From Deinococcus budaensis (GTDB lineage: Bacteria > Deinococcota > Deinococci > Deinococcales > Deinococcaceae), in NCBI RefSeq assembly GCF_014201885.1, contig NZ_JACHFN010000004.1, positions 124,001 to 188,000 on the forward strand: a stretch of 64,000 nucleotides of DNA, given 5' to 3'. Positions 48,378-58,043 of this stretch are shown one piece after another; the first letter of the stretch is position 1, and the number at the start of each line of letters is the position of its first letter. The notes under the pieces are model-generated. The model was not told where the DNA came from. It worked only from the letters and a program-made list of their open reading frames with translations, and made no database searches. Both the position numbers and the translations under genes were made by a program.

Positions 48378-50399
48378 ATGGGACAGAACGCGGTGTGGGG
48401 CAACAACAAGAAGGGCCGGGCGGGACTCCAGGGAACGCTGCTGCTGTTGACGCTGGGGCTGGCTTCCTGCGGCGGTCAGGGGAGCCTTCCGCCAGCGCCT
48501 GAGGCGCCTGCCGGGGCGGCGGTGGGCACCGTGGTCGAGCCTCAGCAGCTGGGGCAGGGGGACAACACCCTCAGCGTGGAGCCTTTTGTGAGCGTGAGCA
48601 ACGCCTGGGGTCCGGTCGAGCGTGACCGCAGCAACGGCGAGCAGGGTGCGGGCGACGGGCGGACCCTGACCCTCAACGGCCAGACTTTCGGGCGGGGGTT
48701 CGGCACGCACGCCGGGTCGAGCATGGCCTTTGACCTGGGCGGGCGCTGCTCGACCTTCACGGCGAGCGTGGGCGTGGACGACGAGGTGGGCGACCGGGGC
48801 AGCGTGCTCTTCCAGGTGTACGCGGACGGCGTCAAGCTGTATGACAGCGGCAAGATGACCGGCAAGAGCGCCACCAGGACGCTGAGCGTGTCGGTCGCTG
48901 GAAAGCGCGAGCTGCGGCTGGTCGTGACCGACGCCGGGGACGGCAACCAGTTCGACCACGCCGACTGGGTGCAGCCCACGCTGCGGGGCTGCACGGCCCC
49001 CACCACGGTCGCCGCGCCCGCCCCCAGCGTCAGCAGCGTGACGGTTTCGCCCTCGGCCCTGGCGCTCACGACCGGCGCGGCGGGCAAGCTCACGGCCACC
49101 GTGGTGACGGGCGGCGGGGCGAGCAGCGCGGTGACCTGGAGCAGCAGCACCCCGGGGGTGGCGACGGTGGCCGCCGACGGAACGGTCACGGGGGTGACGG
49201 CGGGTACGGCGACCATCCGCGCGACCAGCACGGCCGACGCCTCGAAGTTCGGCACGGCGACCGTGACGGTGAGCGCACCGGCCCCCGCCCCCACGCCCGG
49301 CGCAGTGGTCTACGGCGGCAAGCTGGTGGTCACCCGGGGCGGCACCTACTCGGGCAACTGGGAGAGCACCGACACCACTCCCGCCGTCTCGATCCAGACC
49401 AGCGAGCCGGTGACCATCGAGAACGCGAACATCCGGGGACGCGGCCCGCTGATTCACGGCTACGGGGCCAACCTGACCGTGCGGAATGTCCGCGGCACCT
49501 CCCTCACCCCCAACATCCTGGGCCGCGCCGCCGAGATGGCGATCAAGATCGGCGACGCCCGCAACCTGCGCGTCGAAGGGTCCACCTTCACGGGCGGCGG
49601 CATCTATGTTCACAACTTCATCGGTGATCCGGCGGCCGGGCAGGGCATCCGCATCCTGAAGAACAACTTCGTGAACATCGACGGGCGCAAGAGTGACGGC
49701 GCCGGGGGGTACTCGGGCAGCGTCATCCGCCAGATGGTGCAGTTCAATGGCGTCACGCGCATCCCCACCGCCGAGATCGCCTGGAACCAGAACATCAACG
49801 AGGCGGGCAGGAGCGCGGGCGAGGACCTGATCAACATGTACGCCTCCAGCGGCACGCCCGACAAGCCGATTCTGATCCACGACAACTACCTCCAGGGGTC
49901 CTACCCGGCGAACCCCACCGAGGGCGCGCACTCGGGCGGCGGCATCCTGCTGGGCGACGGCGTGACCGGGAACCCCGAGACGAACGGCTATCAGCACGCC
50001 TACGGCAACACGGTCATCTCCACCACCAACTACGGGATGGCGATCATCGGCGGCTGGGGCAACCGGATCGAGAACAACCGCGTGATCTCCAGCGGGCGGA
50101 CGCCGGACGGCACGCGCATCGCCGCGCAGAACGTGGGGCTGTACGTCTGGGACATGTACGGCTCCGGAGCGGCCTTCGGCGGCCACGTCATGCAGAACAA
50201 CACGTCGGGCTGGACCAAGGTCTCCGCGACCGGCACCACCTCGCAGAACAACTGGTGGTTTCCCAACGGCTCCACCAACGGGTCGCTGACGGCCAACAAC
50301 GCCGGGCTGGGCACCCAGACGCTCGACAGCGAGCAGGCCGAGTTTGTGCGCTGGCAGAGCAAACTCTCCGCCGCCGGGATCGTGGTGGGCGCGCGCTGA
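48378..50399 (+). CDS. Lipoprotein with NPCBM, Ig-like and right-handed beta-helix domains
   Basis: 673 residues. A lipoprotein signal [11 protein letters not shown] (lipid on Cys about 31) puts it on the outer face of a membrane. Residues about 60-190 are an NPCBM carbohydrate-binding module ([56 protein letters not shown]). About 205-300 is a BIG2 Ig-like domain ([31 protein letters not shown]). From 310 to the end is a parallel beta-helix ([18 protein letters not shown]-like turns, [18 protein letters not shown]) as in pectate-lyase-like proteins. No lyase residues are assigned. It may bind or degrade cell-wall or environmental polysaccharide. Confidence 0.82.
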   Translation: MGQNAVWGNNKKGRAGLQGTLLLLTLGLASCGGQGSLPPAPEAPAGAAVGTVVEPQQLGQGDNTLSVEPFVSVSNAWGPVERDRSNGEQGAGDGRTLTLNGQTFGRGFGTHAGSSMAFDLGGRCSTFTASVGVDDEVGDRGSVLFQVYADGVKLYDSGKMTGKSATRTLSVSVAGKRELRLVVTDAGDGNQFDHADWVQPTLRGCTAPTTVAAPAPSVSSVTVSPSALALTTGAAGKLTATVVTGGGASSAVTWSSSTPGVATVAADGTVTGVTAGTATIRATSTADASKFGTATVTVSAPAPAPTPGAVVYGGKLVVTRGGTYSGNWESTDTTPAVSIQTSEPVTIENANIRGRGPLIHGYGANLTVRNVRGTSLTPNILGRAAEMAIKIGDARNLRVEGSTFTGGGIYVHNFIGDPAAGQGIRILKNNFVNIDGRKSDGAGGYSGSVIRQMVQFNGVTRIPTAEIAWNQNINEAGRSAGEDLINMYASSGTPDKPILIHDNYLQGSYPANPTEGAHSGGGILLGDGVTGNPETNGYQHAYGNTVISTTNYGMAIIGGWGNRIENNRVISSGRTPDGTRIAAQNVGLYVWDMYGSGAAFGGHVMQNNTSGWTKVSATGTTSQNNWWFPNGSTNGSLTANNAGLGTQTLDSEQAEFVRWQSKLSAAGIVVGAR

Positions 50400-50420
50400 G
50401 ACCCGCTTTTCCGACCCCCG

Positions 50421-50462
50421 AGAGGGCGGCCCTGGGTGACTCCAGGCCGCCCTCTTTGCTTT
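50421..50462 (+). terminator. Intrinsic terminator of the lipoprotein gene
   Basis: AGAGGGCGGCC(C)TGG and CCAGGCCGCCCTCT pair around a 5-7 nt loop, followed by TTTGCTTTG. It also lies just beyond the end of the convergent HTH gene. Confidence 0.85.
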
Positions 50463-50487
50463 GCGGCCGCGCCTTGCCCGGAGGCTG

Positions 50488-51156
50488 TCAGAGGCGGCTC
50501 CGGTCCTCGGGGTCCCCGGCGGCGGGCATGAGGTGCAGGCGCAGCAGGTAGCTTCCCGGTCCGGGGCGCCCGGCGTAGCGCCCGTACAGCTCGGCCAGTT
50601 CACGCTGCAAGGTCTTGGCCTCCTCGCGGCTCAGGCGCAGCGGTTCGGAAATCAGGGCCACGGCAGGCTGCTGGGGCTGAAGCAGGGCCGCCGGGTCGAA
50701 GTGCCCGGCCTGGGGGGTGAGGTCCTGCACGACCTGATGGCCCTCGCGGTAGAGCCGCACGCCGATCTCACGCTCGTCGCGCACGAGGCTTTGCCCCAGC
50801 GCCAGCAGCGCCTGGTCGAAGCGGCGGGTGAAGTCCTGCTCGCGCTGGGCGACCAGGGCCTCGGGCGAGGCGGCGGGCGTGGCGGCGTAGGGCACGAAAA
50901 AGGCCTCGGCCGCCGCGCGGTAGAGCCGCACCGGGCGCCCGCGCCGGGGCCGGGTCCGGGTGACCGCGACGAGGCCCTGCTTGACCAGCGTCTGCACGCG
51001 GTGGTGCGCGGCATTGAGCGGCAACCCGCAGGCGCGGGCGAGGTCCGCGACCGCCCACTCGCCCAGCATCAGGCGCCGCAGCACCGGCTGGTAGCGCGCC
51101 GAGAGCAGCACCCGGACGGCGGCGGGCTGGGTGACGGTCTGCCAGTCAGAGGCCAT
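50488..51156 (-). CDS. ArsR-like winged-helix regulator
   Basis: 222 residues. N-terminal winged helix: LRRLMLGEWAVADLARACGL, PLNAAHHRVQTLVKQGLV, TRTRPRRGRPVRLYRAAAE, the pattern of ArsR-type HTH_20/HTH_5 proteins. The C-terminal 130 residues are helical (LSREEAKTLQRELAELYGRY) and may bind a ligand. It is divergent from the P450 operon, with a dyad between them, so it is the likely repressor/activator of that operon and of itself. TAGTGT 6 nt upstream marks a leaderless start. Confidence 0.8.
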   Translation of the reverse strand: MASDWQTVTQPAAVRVLLSARYQPVLRRLMLGEWAVADLARACGLPLNAAHHRVQTLVKQGLVAVTRTRPRRGRPVRLYRAAAEAFFVPYAATPAASPEALVAQREQDFTRRFDQALLALGQSLVRDEREIGVRLYREGHQVVQDLTPQAGHFDPAALLQPQQPAVALISEPLRLSREEAKTLQRELAELYGRYAGRPGPGSYLLRLHLMPAAGDPEDRSRL

Positions 51157-51162
51157 AGGCCC

Positions 51163-51220
51163 ACACTACCCCTGCCCCCGGGGCCGCTCTACTCGACCGG
51201 CCCGCTTGCGAGTCGAGTAG
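51163..51220. promoter_or_regulatory. Divergent control region with dyad operator
   Basis: CTACTCGAC (51189-51197) and GTCGAGTAG (51212-51220) form a perfect 9-bp inverted repeat with 14-nt spacing. On the minus strand TAGTGT (51168-51163) ends 6 nt before the regulator ATG; the left arm overlaps that promoter's -35 zone. The right arm ends 20 nt before the P450 ATG. This fits a site where the HTH protein controls both directions. Confidence 0.6.
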
Positions 51221-51240
51221 GGGTCGGCGCACCCTGGGAC

Positions 51241-52476
51241 ATGTTGCCCTCCGCGTCCGCGACGCCCCCGACGACCCTGCTGGCCGTACAAGCCCTCTGG
51301 AGCGGGGAGGCCCTGGCCGATCCGCATCCCGGCTACGAGCGCCTGCGGGCGCTGGGAGCAGGAGGGGTGCTGGCCGTGCCCGAGTGGAACGCCGCTTTCG
51401 TGACCGGCCACGCGGCGGCCAACGCTGTGCTGCGCTCGCCCGCCGCCCGCAGCGGCGCGTGGCTCAGCGGCCCGGACGTGCCGGTCAGCGACGCGACGGC
51501 CCTGCTGCGCCCGATGATGCTGTTTCACAACGGCGTCTCGCACGCGCGGCTGCGCTCGCTGGTGCAGGCGGCCTTCACCCCCCGGGTGGTGGAAGAACAG
51601 CGGGAACTGGTGCGCGCAACGCTGCGGGACCTGCTGGATGACCTCGCACGGCGGGGCGAGGGCGACGTGGTGAGTGACCTCGCCACCCCGCTGCCGGTGC
51701 GGGTGATCATGAGCATGCTGGGGCTGTCGGGCGAGGACGAGGCCCGCTTTTTGCGCTGGACGCTGAGCGTGGCCGAGCTGATCGGCGGCGCCACCCAGTC
51801 GCCCGAACTGATGGGCCGCATCGACGCGGACGCCCGCGAGATGCGCGCTTTTTTCCGCGATCTGGCCGGAGAACTGCGGCGGCGGCCGCAGCCGGGCCTG
51901 CTCAGCGCCCTGGCCGCCGTGGAGGACGGGGGCGAGCGCCTCAGCGGCGACGAGCTGCTCTCCAACGCGGTGCTGCTGCTCGCCGCCGGGCACGAGACGA
52001 CCGGCAACCTGATCGGGGGCGCGCTGATCGCGCTCGCGGAGCAGCCGGAGGCCTGGGAGGCGCTGCTGGAACGCCCCGACCATCCCGGCGTGGCCGACGA
52101 GCTGCTGCGCTTCGTGGCGCCGGTGCAGCTCGACGGGCGCACGCTGGACGCCGACCTGACCGTGGGAGACCGGACGCTGCGGGCGGGCACCCAGGTCCAG
52201 CTGATGCTGGCGGCGGCCAACCGCGACCCGGCGGTCTTCGCCGACCCCCAGCGGCTGAGCTGGGACCGGCCCGGCGCGGCGCGGCACCTCGCCTTTGCCG
52301 CCGGGCCGCACTACTGCCTGGGGGCCAGCCTCGCGCGGCTGGAGATCGCGGAAACTTTTGCGGCGCTGGCCCGGCGTTTTCCCCGGCTGGAGGTGCTGGA
52401 CCGCAAACCGACCTACAAGGCCAACTTCGTGCTGCGGGGTCCGGCGGCGCTGCGGGTACGGGTGGAGGGCGCGTGA
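51241..52476 (+). CDS. Cytochrome P450
   Basis: 411 residues, soluble bacterial type. I-helix oxygen-binding motif LLAAGHETTGNL (near 249), ExxR in DELLRF, heme-binding FAAGPHYCLGASLAR with Cys359. It hydroxylates an unknown hydrophobic substrate, needing ferredoxin and reductase not encoded here. ATG 51241 lacks a strong ribosome site. It starts an operon with an alpha/beta hydrolase, a flavin monooxygenase and an SDR; the next gene overlaps its stop (GTGA). Confidence 0.92.
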   Translation: MLPSASATPPTTLLAVQALWSGEALADPHPGYERLRALGAGGVLAVPEWNAAFVTGHAAANAVLRSPAARSGAWLSGPDVPVSDATALLRPMMLFHNGVSHARLRSLVQAAFTPRVVEEQRELVRATLRDLLDDLARRGEGDVVSDLATPLPVRVIMSMLGLSGEDEARFLRWTLSVAELIGGATQSPELMGRIDADAREMRAFFRDLAGELRRRPQPGLLSALAAVEDGGERLSGDELLSNAVLLLAAGHETTGNLIGGALIALAEQPEAWEALLERPDHPGVADELLRFVAPVQLDGRTLDADLTVGDRTLRAGTQVQLMLAAANRDPAVFADPQRLSWDRPGAARHLAFAAGPHYCLGASLARLEIAETFAALARRFPRLEVLDRKPTYKANFVLRGPAALRVRVEGA

Positions 52477-53351
52477 CGGCCCCCACGTCCACCGCCGTGG
52501 TCCCCACCTTCGTGGCCCCCAGCTTCGTCGATGTGGGCGGGGTCCGCACCCGGCACGTGCTGGCGGGGGAAGGCCACCCGGTGGTCTTGCTGCACGGCAT
52601 CGGCCGCAGCCTGGAAGACTGGACGCCCACCGTGGAGGCGCTGGCCGGGGCGGGGCAGCGGGTCTACGCCCCCGACCTGATCGGCTTCGGGTACACCGAC
52701 AAGCCCGATGTGCCCTACAGCCTGGCGGGACTGGCGCGCTTCGTGGGGCACTATCTGGACGCGCTGGGCGAGACGCGGCCCGTCACCCTGGTCGGCAACT
52801 CGCTGGGGGGCGCCGTCGCGCAGCGCTTCGCGGTGATGTTCCCGGCCCGGGCGCGCGGCCTGATCCTGGTGAACAGCGCGGGCTTCGGCCCGGAGGTGGC
52901 GGGCGTCCTGCGCGCCCTCTCGGTGCGGGGGGTGGGCGAGCTGCTGCTGAGGCCGACCCCGCGCAACGCCCGGCAGACGGTGCAGTCGCTCTTTCACGAC
53001 CCGGCCTTTGCCACTGAGGAGCGGGTCACGCAGGCGCTGGAGCTGTCGCGGCAACCGGGGGCGGCCCGCGCCTTCCTGCGGGTGTTGCGCGATCTGGGCG
53101 ACTGGCGCGGGGTGCGGGCCGCGTGGCGGGAGGACTTGCAGCGCCGCCTCGCCGCGCAGCGCCTGCCTACCCTGATCGTGTGGGGCGACCGCGACCTGAT
53201 CCTGCCTGCCCGGCAGCTGGAGGCGGCCCGCGAGCACCATCCCCACGCCCGCATCCACCTTTTTCCCGACACCGGGCACGCGCCGCAGCTGGAACGCGCG
53301 GACGCTTTTGCCCGGCTGGCTCTCGACTTTCTGCGGGAGGTACAGGCATGA
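52473..53351 (+). CDS. Alpha/beta-fold hydrolase
   Basis: 292 residues. Lipid/epoxide-hydrolase-like: oxyanion-hole HGIGRSLEDW, nucleophile Ser110 in LVGNSLGGAVAQ, acid Asp in VWGDRDLILP, catalytic His in DTGHAPQLE. GTG start overlapping the P450 stop. With a Baeyer-Villiger-type enzyme next to it, it could open a lactone or cleave an ester product (inference). No signal peptide. Confidence 0.88.
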   Translation: MTAPTSTAVVPTFVAPSFVDVGGVRTRHVLAGEGHPVVLLHGIGRSLEDWTPTVEALAGAGQRVYAPDLIGFGYTDKPDVPYSLAGLARFVGHYLDALGETRPVTLVGNSLGGAVAQRFAVMFPARARGLILVNSAGFGPEVAGVLRALSVRGVGELLLRPTPRNARQTVQSLFHDPAFATEERVTQALELSRQPGAARAFLRVLRDLGDWRGVRAAWREDLQRRLAAQRLPTLIVWGDRDLILPARQLEAAREHHPHARIHLFPDTGHAPQLERADAFARLALDFLREVQA

Positions 53352-54868
53352 CCGGTGCAGGCATGACGCACGCTCTCCACCACCAGATCGCCATCATCGG
53401 CAGCGGCTTCGCGGGGCTGGGCATGGCCGCCGGGCTGCGGCGCCGGGGCGTGACCGACTTCGTGGTCTTCGAACGGGCGGGCGAGGTCGGCGGCACCTGG
53501 CGCGACAACACCTATCCGGGCTGCGCCTGCGACGTGAAAAGCGACCTCTATTCCTTTTCCTTCGCGCCCAACCCGGGGTGGGGGCACCGCTACGCCCGCC
53601 AGCCCGAGATTCTGGCCTACCTGCGCCGGGTGGCCGACGACTTCGGCATCCGGCCCCACATCCGCTTTGGGCACGAGGTCGAGCGCGCCGAGTGGGACGA
53701 GGCAGAGGGGGTGTGGCGAATCCAGACGAACAGGGGAGCGTACACCGCCCGGGTGCTGATCTCGGGGCACGGGCCGCTGATCGAGCCGAAATGGCCCGCC
53801 GTACAGGGGCTGGAAACGTTCAGCGGGCCGCGCTTCCACTCGGCGCGCTGGGACCATGCGGTGGACCTGCGGGGCAAGCGCGTGGCGGTGGTCGGCACCG
53901 GGGCCTCCGCGATCCAGTTCGTGCCGGAGGTGCAGAAGGTGGCTGGGCAGCTCACGGTCTTTCAGCGTTCGGCGCCCTGGGTGCTGCCCCGGATGGACGA
54001 GGCGACCAGCGGGCGCCGCCGCGCCCTCTACCGCCGCCTGCCGGCGCTGCAACGGCTCTCGCGGCAGTGGATTTTCGGGGTGGCCGAGGCCCGCTTCCTG
54101 AGCTTTTCAAGCGCCCGCGTCGGCAGGCTGGCCGAGGAGACGGCCCGCAAGCACCTGGAAGCGCAGGTGGCCGATCCCGCGCTGCGCGCCAAGCTGACCC
54201 CCGACTACCGCCTGGGCTGCAAGCGCATCCTGCTCTCGGACGACTACTACCCGGCGCTGACGCAGCCGAACGTGGAGCTGGTCACTGACCCCATCCGCGA
54301 GGTGCGCGGCAACCGGGTCGTGACGGCGGACGGGCAGGAGCGCGAGTTCGACGTGTTGATCGGCGGCACCGGCTTCAACGCGACCCAGCCCGCCATCGCC
54401 GGGGTGATTCATGGGCGCGGCGGGCGCTCGCTGGCGCAAGTCTGGCAGCCGCATATGGAGGCGCTGCACGGCACGGCGGTCGCGGGCTTTCCCAACCTCT
54501 TTCTGATTATCGGGCCGAACACCGGCCTCGGCCACAACAGCATGGTGTACATGATGGAAGCGCAGATCGGGTACATCCTGGGGGCGCTGGACTACCTGGA
54601 AAAAAGCGAACTGCTGGCCCTCGAGCCGCGCCCGGAAGCGCAGGCGGCCTACAACGCGGCGCTGCAAGACAAGCTGCGGGGCACCGTCTGGATGCAGGGC
54701 GGCTGCACCAGCTGGTATATCGACGACCAGGGCCGCAACACCTCGCTGTGGCCCGAGCGGGCCGCGCAGTTTCGCCGCACCCTGAGCCGCTTCGACCCCT
54801 CGCTGTACCAGGTGCGCCTCAGCCCGCGCCCGCTGCCCGCGCTGCTCTCGGCCGCCCGGAGTGCCTGA
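53348..54868 (+). CDS. Baeyer-Villiger-type flavin monooxygenase
   Basis: 506 residues. FAD-binding IIGSGFAGLG near 15, a GG-T-W motif in GEVGGTWRDNTYPGC, BVMO fingerprint FSGPRFHSARWD near 157-168, NADP-binding VVGTGASAIQF near 182, and GTGFNAT later. These features mark class B monooxygenases that insert oxygen next to a ketone or oxidise N/S atoms. ATG 53348 overlaps the hydrolase stop (ATGA); a second ATG is 5 codons on. The sequential P450, hydrolase, BVMO, SDR order suggests stepwise oxidation of one compound. Confidence 0.9.
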   Translation: MTGAGMTHALHHQIAIIGSGFAGLGMAAGLRRRGVTDFVVFERAGEVGGTWRDNTYPGCACDVKSDLYSFSFAPNPGWGHRYARQPEILAYLRRVADDFGIRPHIRFGHEVERAEWDEAEGVWRIQTNRGAYTARVLISGHGPLIEPKWPAVQGLETFSGPRFHSARWDHAVDLRGKRVAVVGTGASAIQFVPEVQKVAGQLTVFQRSAPWVLPRMDEATSGRRRALYRRLPALQRLSRQWIFGVAEARFLSFSSARVGRLAEETARKHLEAQVADPALRAKLTPDYRLGCKRILLSDDYYPALTQPNVELVTDPIREVRGNRVVTADGQEREFDVLIGGTGFNATQPAIAGVIHGRGGRSLAQVWQPHMEALHGTAVAGFPNLFLIIGPNTGLGHNSMVYMMEAQIGYILGALDYLEKSELLALEPRPEAQAAYNAALQDKLRGTVWMQGGCTSWYIDDQGRNTSLWPERAAQFRRTLSRFDPSLYQVRLSPRPLPALLSAARSA

Positions 54869-55703
54869 GGTGCTGGCCCCCTACCTCTTCGGGCAGGGCG
54901 CCGCCGTGCTCACCGGAGCGGCGGGCGGCATCGGCTCGGAACTGGCGCGGCAGCTCGCCGCCAAGGGCAGCCCCGTGGCGCTGATCGACCGCGACCAGGC
55001 GGGGCTGGAGGCTTTGGCCGCCGAACTGCGCGGGCGGCATCCGGCGCGGCGGGTCAGCGTCCACCCCTTCGACCTGACCCGCAGCGGGGAGATTCCCGCG
55101 CTGGCCGGGGACGTGCTGCGCGCCCACCCGCGCGTCTCGCTGCTGGTGAACAACGCGGGGCTGGCGCTGGGCGGCACCTTCGAGCAGGTGAGCGCCGAGC
55201 AGTTCGGAGAGGTGATGGCGGTGAACTTCGGGGCGACCGTCGCGCTGACCCGCTCTCTCCTGCCCGCCCTGCGCTCGGAGCTGGGGGCGCACATCGTCAA
55301 CGTGTCGAGCCTGTTCGGACTGATCGGCCCCGCCGGGCAGAGCGCCTACGCGGCGAGCAAGTTTGCCGTGCGCGGCTTTTCGGAGGTGCTGCGCCACGAA
55401 CTCGCCCCGCAGGGCATCGGCCTGAGCGTGGTGCACCCGGGCGGCGTGAGGACCGGCATCGCCCGCAACGCCCGGATCGGCCAGGGCGTGCCTGCGGGCG
55501 AGGTCGCCGCTGCCCAGCGCGACTTCGAGCGGCTGCTGAGGCTCGACCCCGCCGAGGCCGCCCGGCTGATCCTGCGCGGTGTGGAGACCCGCGCCCCCCG
55601 CGTGATCGTCGGCCCGGACGCGCGGGTGCTCGACCTGCTCGCGCGCCTGCTGCCGGGCACCTACTGGCCGGTCGTGCAGACGCTGATGCGGGTGCAGCGC
55701 TGA
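54861..55703 (+). CDS. Short-chain dehydrogenase/reductase
   Basis: 280 residues, Rossmann fold. Cofactor motif [10 protein letters not shown], Asp in LIDRDQAG (suggesting NAD preference), LLVNNAG, catalytic Ser in NVSSLFG and YAASK. The C-terminal hydrophobic stretch [17 protein letters not shown] may associate with membranes. GTG 54861 lies within the end of the monooxygenase gene; GTG 54870 is an alternative. Probably oxidises an alcohol to the ketone used by the upstream enzyme, or reduces it. Confidence 0.9.
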   Translation: MPEVLAPYLFGQGAAVLTGAAGGIGSELARQLAAKGSPVALIDRDQAGLEALAAELRGRHPARRVSVHPFDLTRSGEIPALAGDVLRAHPRVSLLVNNAGLALGGTFEQVSAEQFGEVMAVNFGATVALTRSLLPALRSELGAHIVNVSSLFGLIGPAGQSAYAASKFAVRGFSEVLRHELAPQGIGLSVVHPGGVRTGIARNARIGQGVPAGEVAAAQRDFERLLRLDPAEAARLILRGVETRAPRVIVGPDARVLDLLARLLPGTYWPVVQTLMRVQR

Positions 55704-55889
55704 GCGCAGGCCAGCACCCCCCGGCGCGAACCCCGCGTGACGAAAGAAGCTGGGGAGGTTCGCGCCGCCCGAGAAATCTGCCTAGGACGCAGCAGCTGGA
55801 GCTGTGGCGGCGCCTGGCTGGACACCACCTGCCGGGTTCGCGCAGAATGCGAGACGGAACGCGTGCTGGACGACCTCTGGCACACGAAC
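55704..55889 (+). other. Presumed CRISPR leader region
   Basis: 186 bp between the SDR gene and the first repeat. The repeats end in ATTGAAAC, so transcription should run on the plus strand from here. It is not AT-rich as many leaders are, and no promoter is clear; its role is inferred from orientation only. Confidence 0.35.
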
Positions 55890-56675
<786 letters not shown>

Positions 56676-56787
56676 ACCGGGCCGGTAACTCCCCGGTAAC
56701 GCTGACGGCCTAGGGTACGGCTGACGGGCCGAGGTGCCCCGCGACGCCGCGCTCTGGCGGTAGCGGCTGGCCCGTCAGGGGGTGTCT

Positions 56788-57153
56788 ATGAGCACCGCAC
56801 GTTGGATTGATCTGGTGATGGGCCTGCTCTTCGTGGTGCTGGGCGTCTGGGGACTGGTTCCGGCAGCGGGCGGAATGATTCTGGGCGTCTTGCCCATGAC
56901 CACCGGCCTGAGCATCGCGGCCCTGATCGCGGGCGCGGTCTTGCTGTTCGGCACGGTCTCGACGGAAGTCGCCCACGGCAGCGCGGCCCTGATGAGCGTC
57001 ACGTTCGCGCTGGTGGCGCTGCTGGGTCTGGTCTCGCCGACCCTCTTTGGCCTGACCGTGCTCAACGGCTGGTCCATCGGCCTGCTGGCGGTCTCGGCGG
57101 CGCTGCTGTTCTACGACTGGCTGGCGACCCCCGACACCGGGTTGGCCCGCTAG
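56788..57153 (+). CDS. Small four-helix membrane protein
   Basis: 121 residues with four hydrophobic helices: WIDLVMGLLFVVLGVWGLVP, LPMTTGLSIAALIAGAVLLF, ALMSVTFALVALLGLVSPTL and GLLAVSAALLFYDWLA. It has the look of DUF4383-like small membrane proteins (weak resemblance). CAGGGGG lies 6-7 nt before ATG. Not related to the CRISPR array next to it as far as can be seen. Confidence 0.6.
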   Translation: MSTARWIDLVMGLLFVVLGVWGLVPAAGGMILGVLPMTTGLSIAALIAGAVLLFGTVSTEVAHGSAALMSVTFALVALLGLVSPTLFGLTVLNGWSIGLLAVSAALLFYDWLATPDTGLAR

Positions 57154-57314
57154 CGCTTGAGGAAGAGGCGGCGCCCTCTTCCCCACTGGCCCCCTGGCCC
57201 CACTGGCCGGGGGGCCTGGATTTGCCGCCGGACAGGCGGCGGCGCCCCATGAACCCCGGGCCAAGGCAGCGCCCTCGCTCCGGCCCAGCGCCGGGCGTAG
57301 CGTGACCGTCAGCC

Positions 57315-58019
57315 ATGACCTTTCCCCGCGCGCCGCACCTGCACCTCGCCGCCTTCTTGCGCCAGCATGGGCGCGCGTCGCTGGCGCTGTTTTTCGGGCT
57401 GCTGCTGCCGCTGCTGGGGTTTGCCAAGATCGCGCAGGAGGTCTTCGAGAAAGAACCCTTCGCGTTCGAGAAACCGCTGATGCTGGCGCTGCACGCCCAC
57501 CGTTCGGAGGCGCTCGACCAGGTGGCCGCCGCCTTCTCGCTGTTCGGCAGCACGCGGGGCATGGTGCCGCTGACGCTGCTGCTGGTCGCCCTGCTCTACC
57601 GGGTGCGGCGGCGGCTGGGGTACTTCATGGCGCTCAGTCTGGGCGGGGTCGCCCTCGTCAACGTGCTGCTGAAAAATTTGTTCGACCGCCCCCGGCCCGC
57701 CTTCTGGACACCCATCCTGCCCGAACCCGACTTCTCGTTTCCCAGCGGGCACGCGATGTTCGCCAGCGCCCTGGCGACCGCGCTGGTGGTGGTGCTGTGG
57801 CGCACGCGCTGGCGGGTTCCGGCGCTGCTCCTGGGCGTGCTGTACGTGCTGGGCATGATGGCCTCGCGGGTGTACATCGGCGTGCATTACCCGACCGACG
57901 TGCTGGGGGGCGCGCTGTTCTCGGTGGCGTGGGTGTCCTCGCTGGCGCGGGTGCTGCACCTGAATCGCCCGCCGCACCGGGCCGCCGCCCCCCTGCGGGA
58001 TGCGGCACACCTGGGCTGA
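57315..58019 (+). CDS. PAP2-family membrane phosphatase
   Basis: 234 residues, about six membrane helices. The three catalytic signatures are complete: KNLFDRPRP, FPSGHAM and SRVYIGVHYPTDVLGG. Such enzymes dephosphorylate lipid phosphates, for example undecaprenyl pyrophosphate or phosphatidic acid, on the outer face of the membrane. No clear ribosome site. Followed within 25 bp by the oxidoreductase gene, which has its own promoter. Confidence 0.92.
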   Translation: MTFPRAPHLHLAAFLRQHGRASLALFFGLLLPLLGFAKIAQEVFEKEPFAFEKPLMLALHAHRSEALDQVAAAFSLFGSTRGMVPLTLLLVALLYRVRRRLGYFMALSLGGVALVNVLLKNLFDRPRPAFWTPILPEPDFSFPSGHAMFASALATALVVVLWRTRWRVPALLLGVLYVLGMMASRVYIGVHYPTDVLGGALFSVAWVSSLARVLHLNRPPHRAAAPLRDAAHLG

Positions 58020-58030
58020 AGGCCACCCGC

Positions 58031-58036
58031 TAAGCT
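58031..58036 (+). promoter_or_regulatory. Leaderless -10 box for oxidoreductase gene
   Basis: TAAGCT, then 7 nt, then ATG 58044. It lies 12 nt after the PAP2 stop. Confidence 0.55.
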
Positions 58037-58043
58037 GGCGCCC

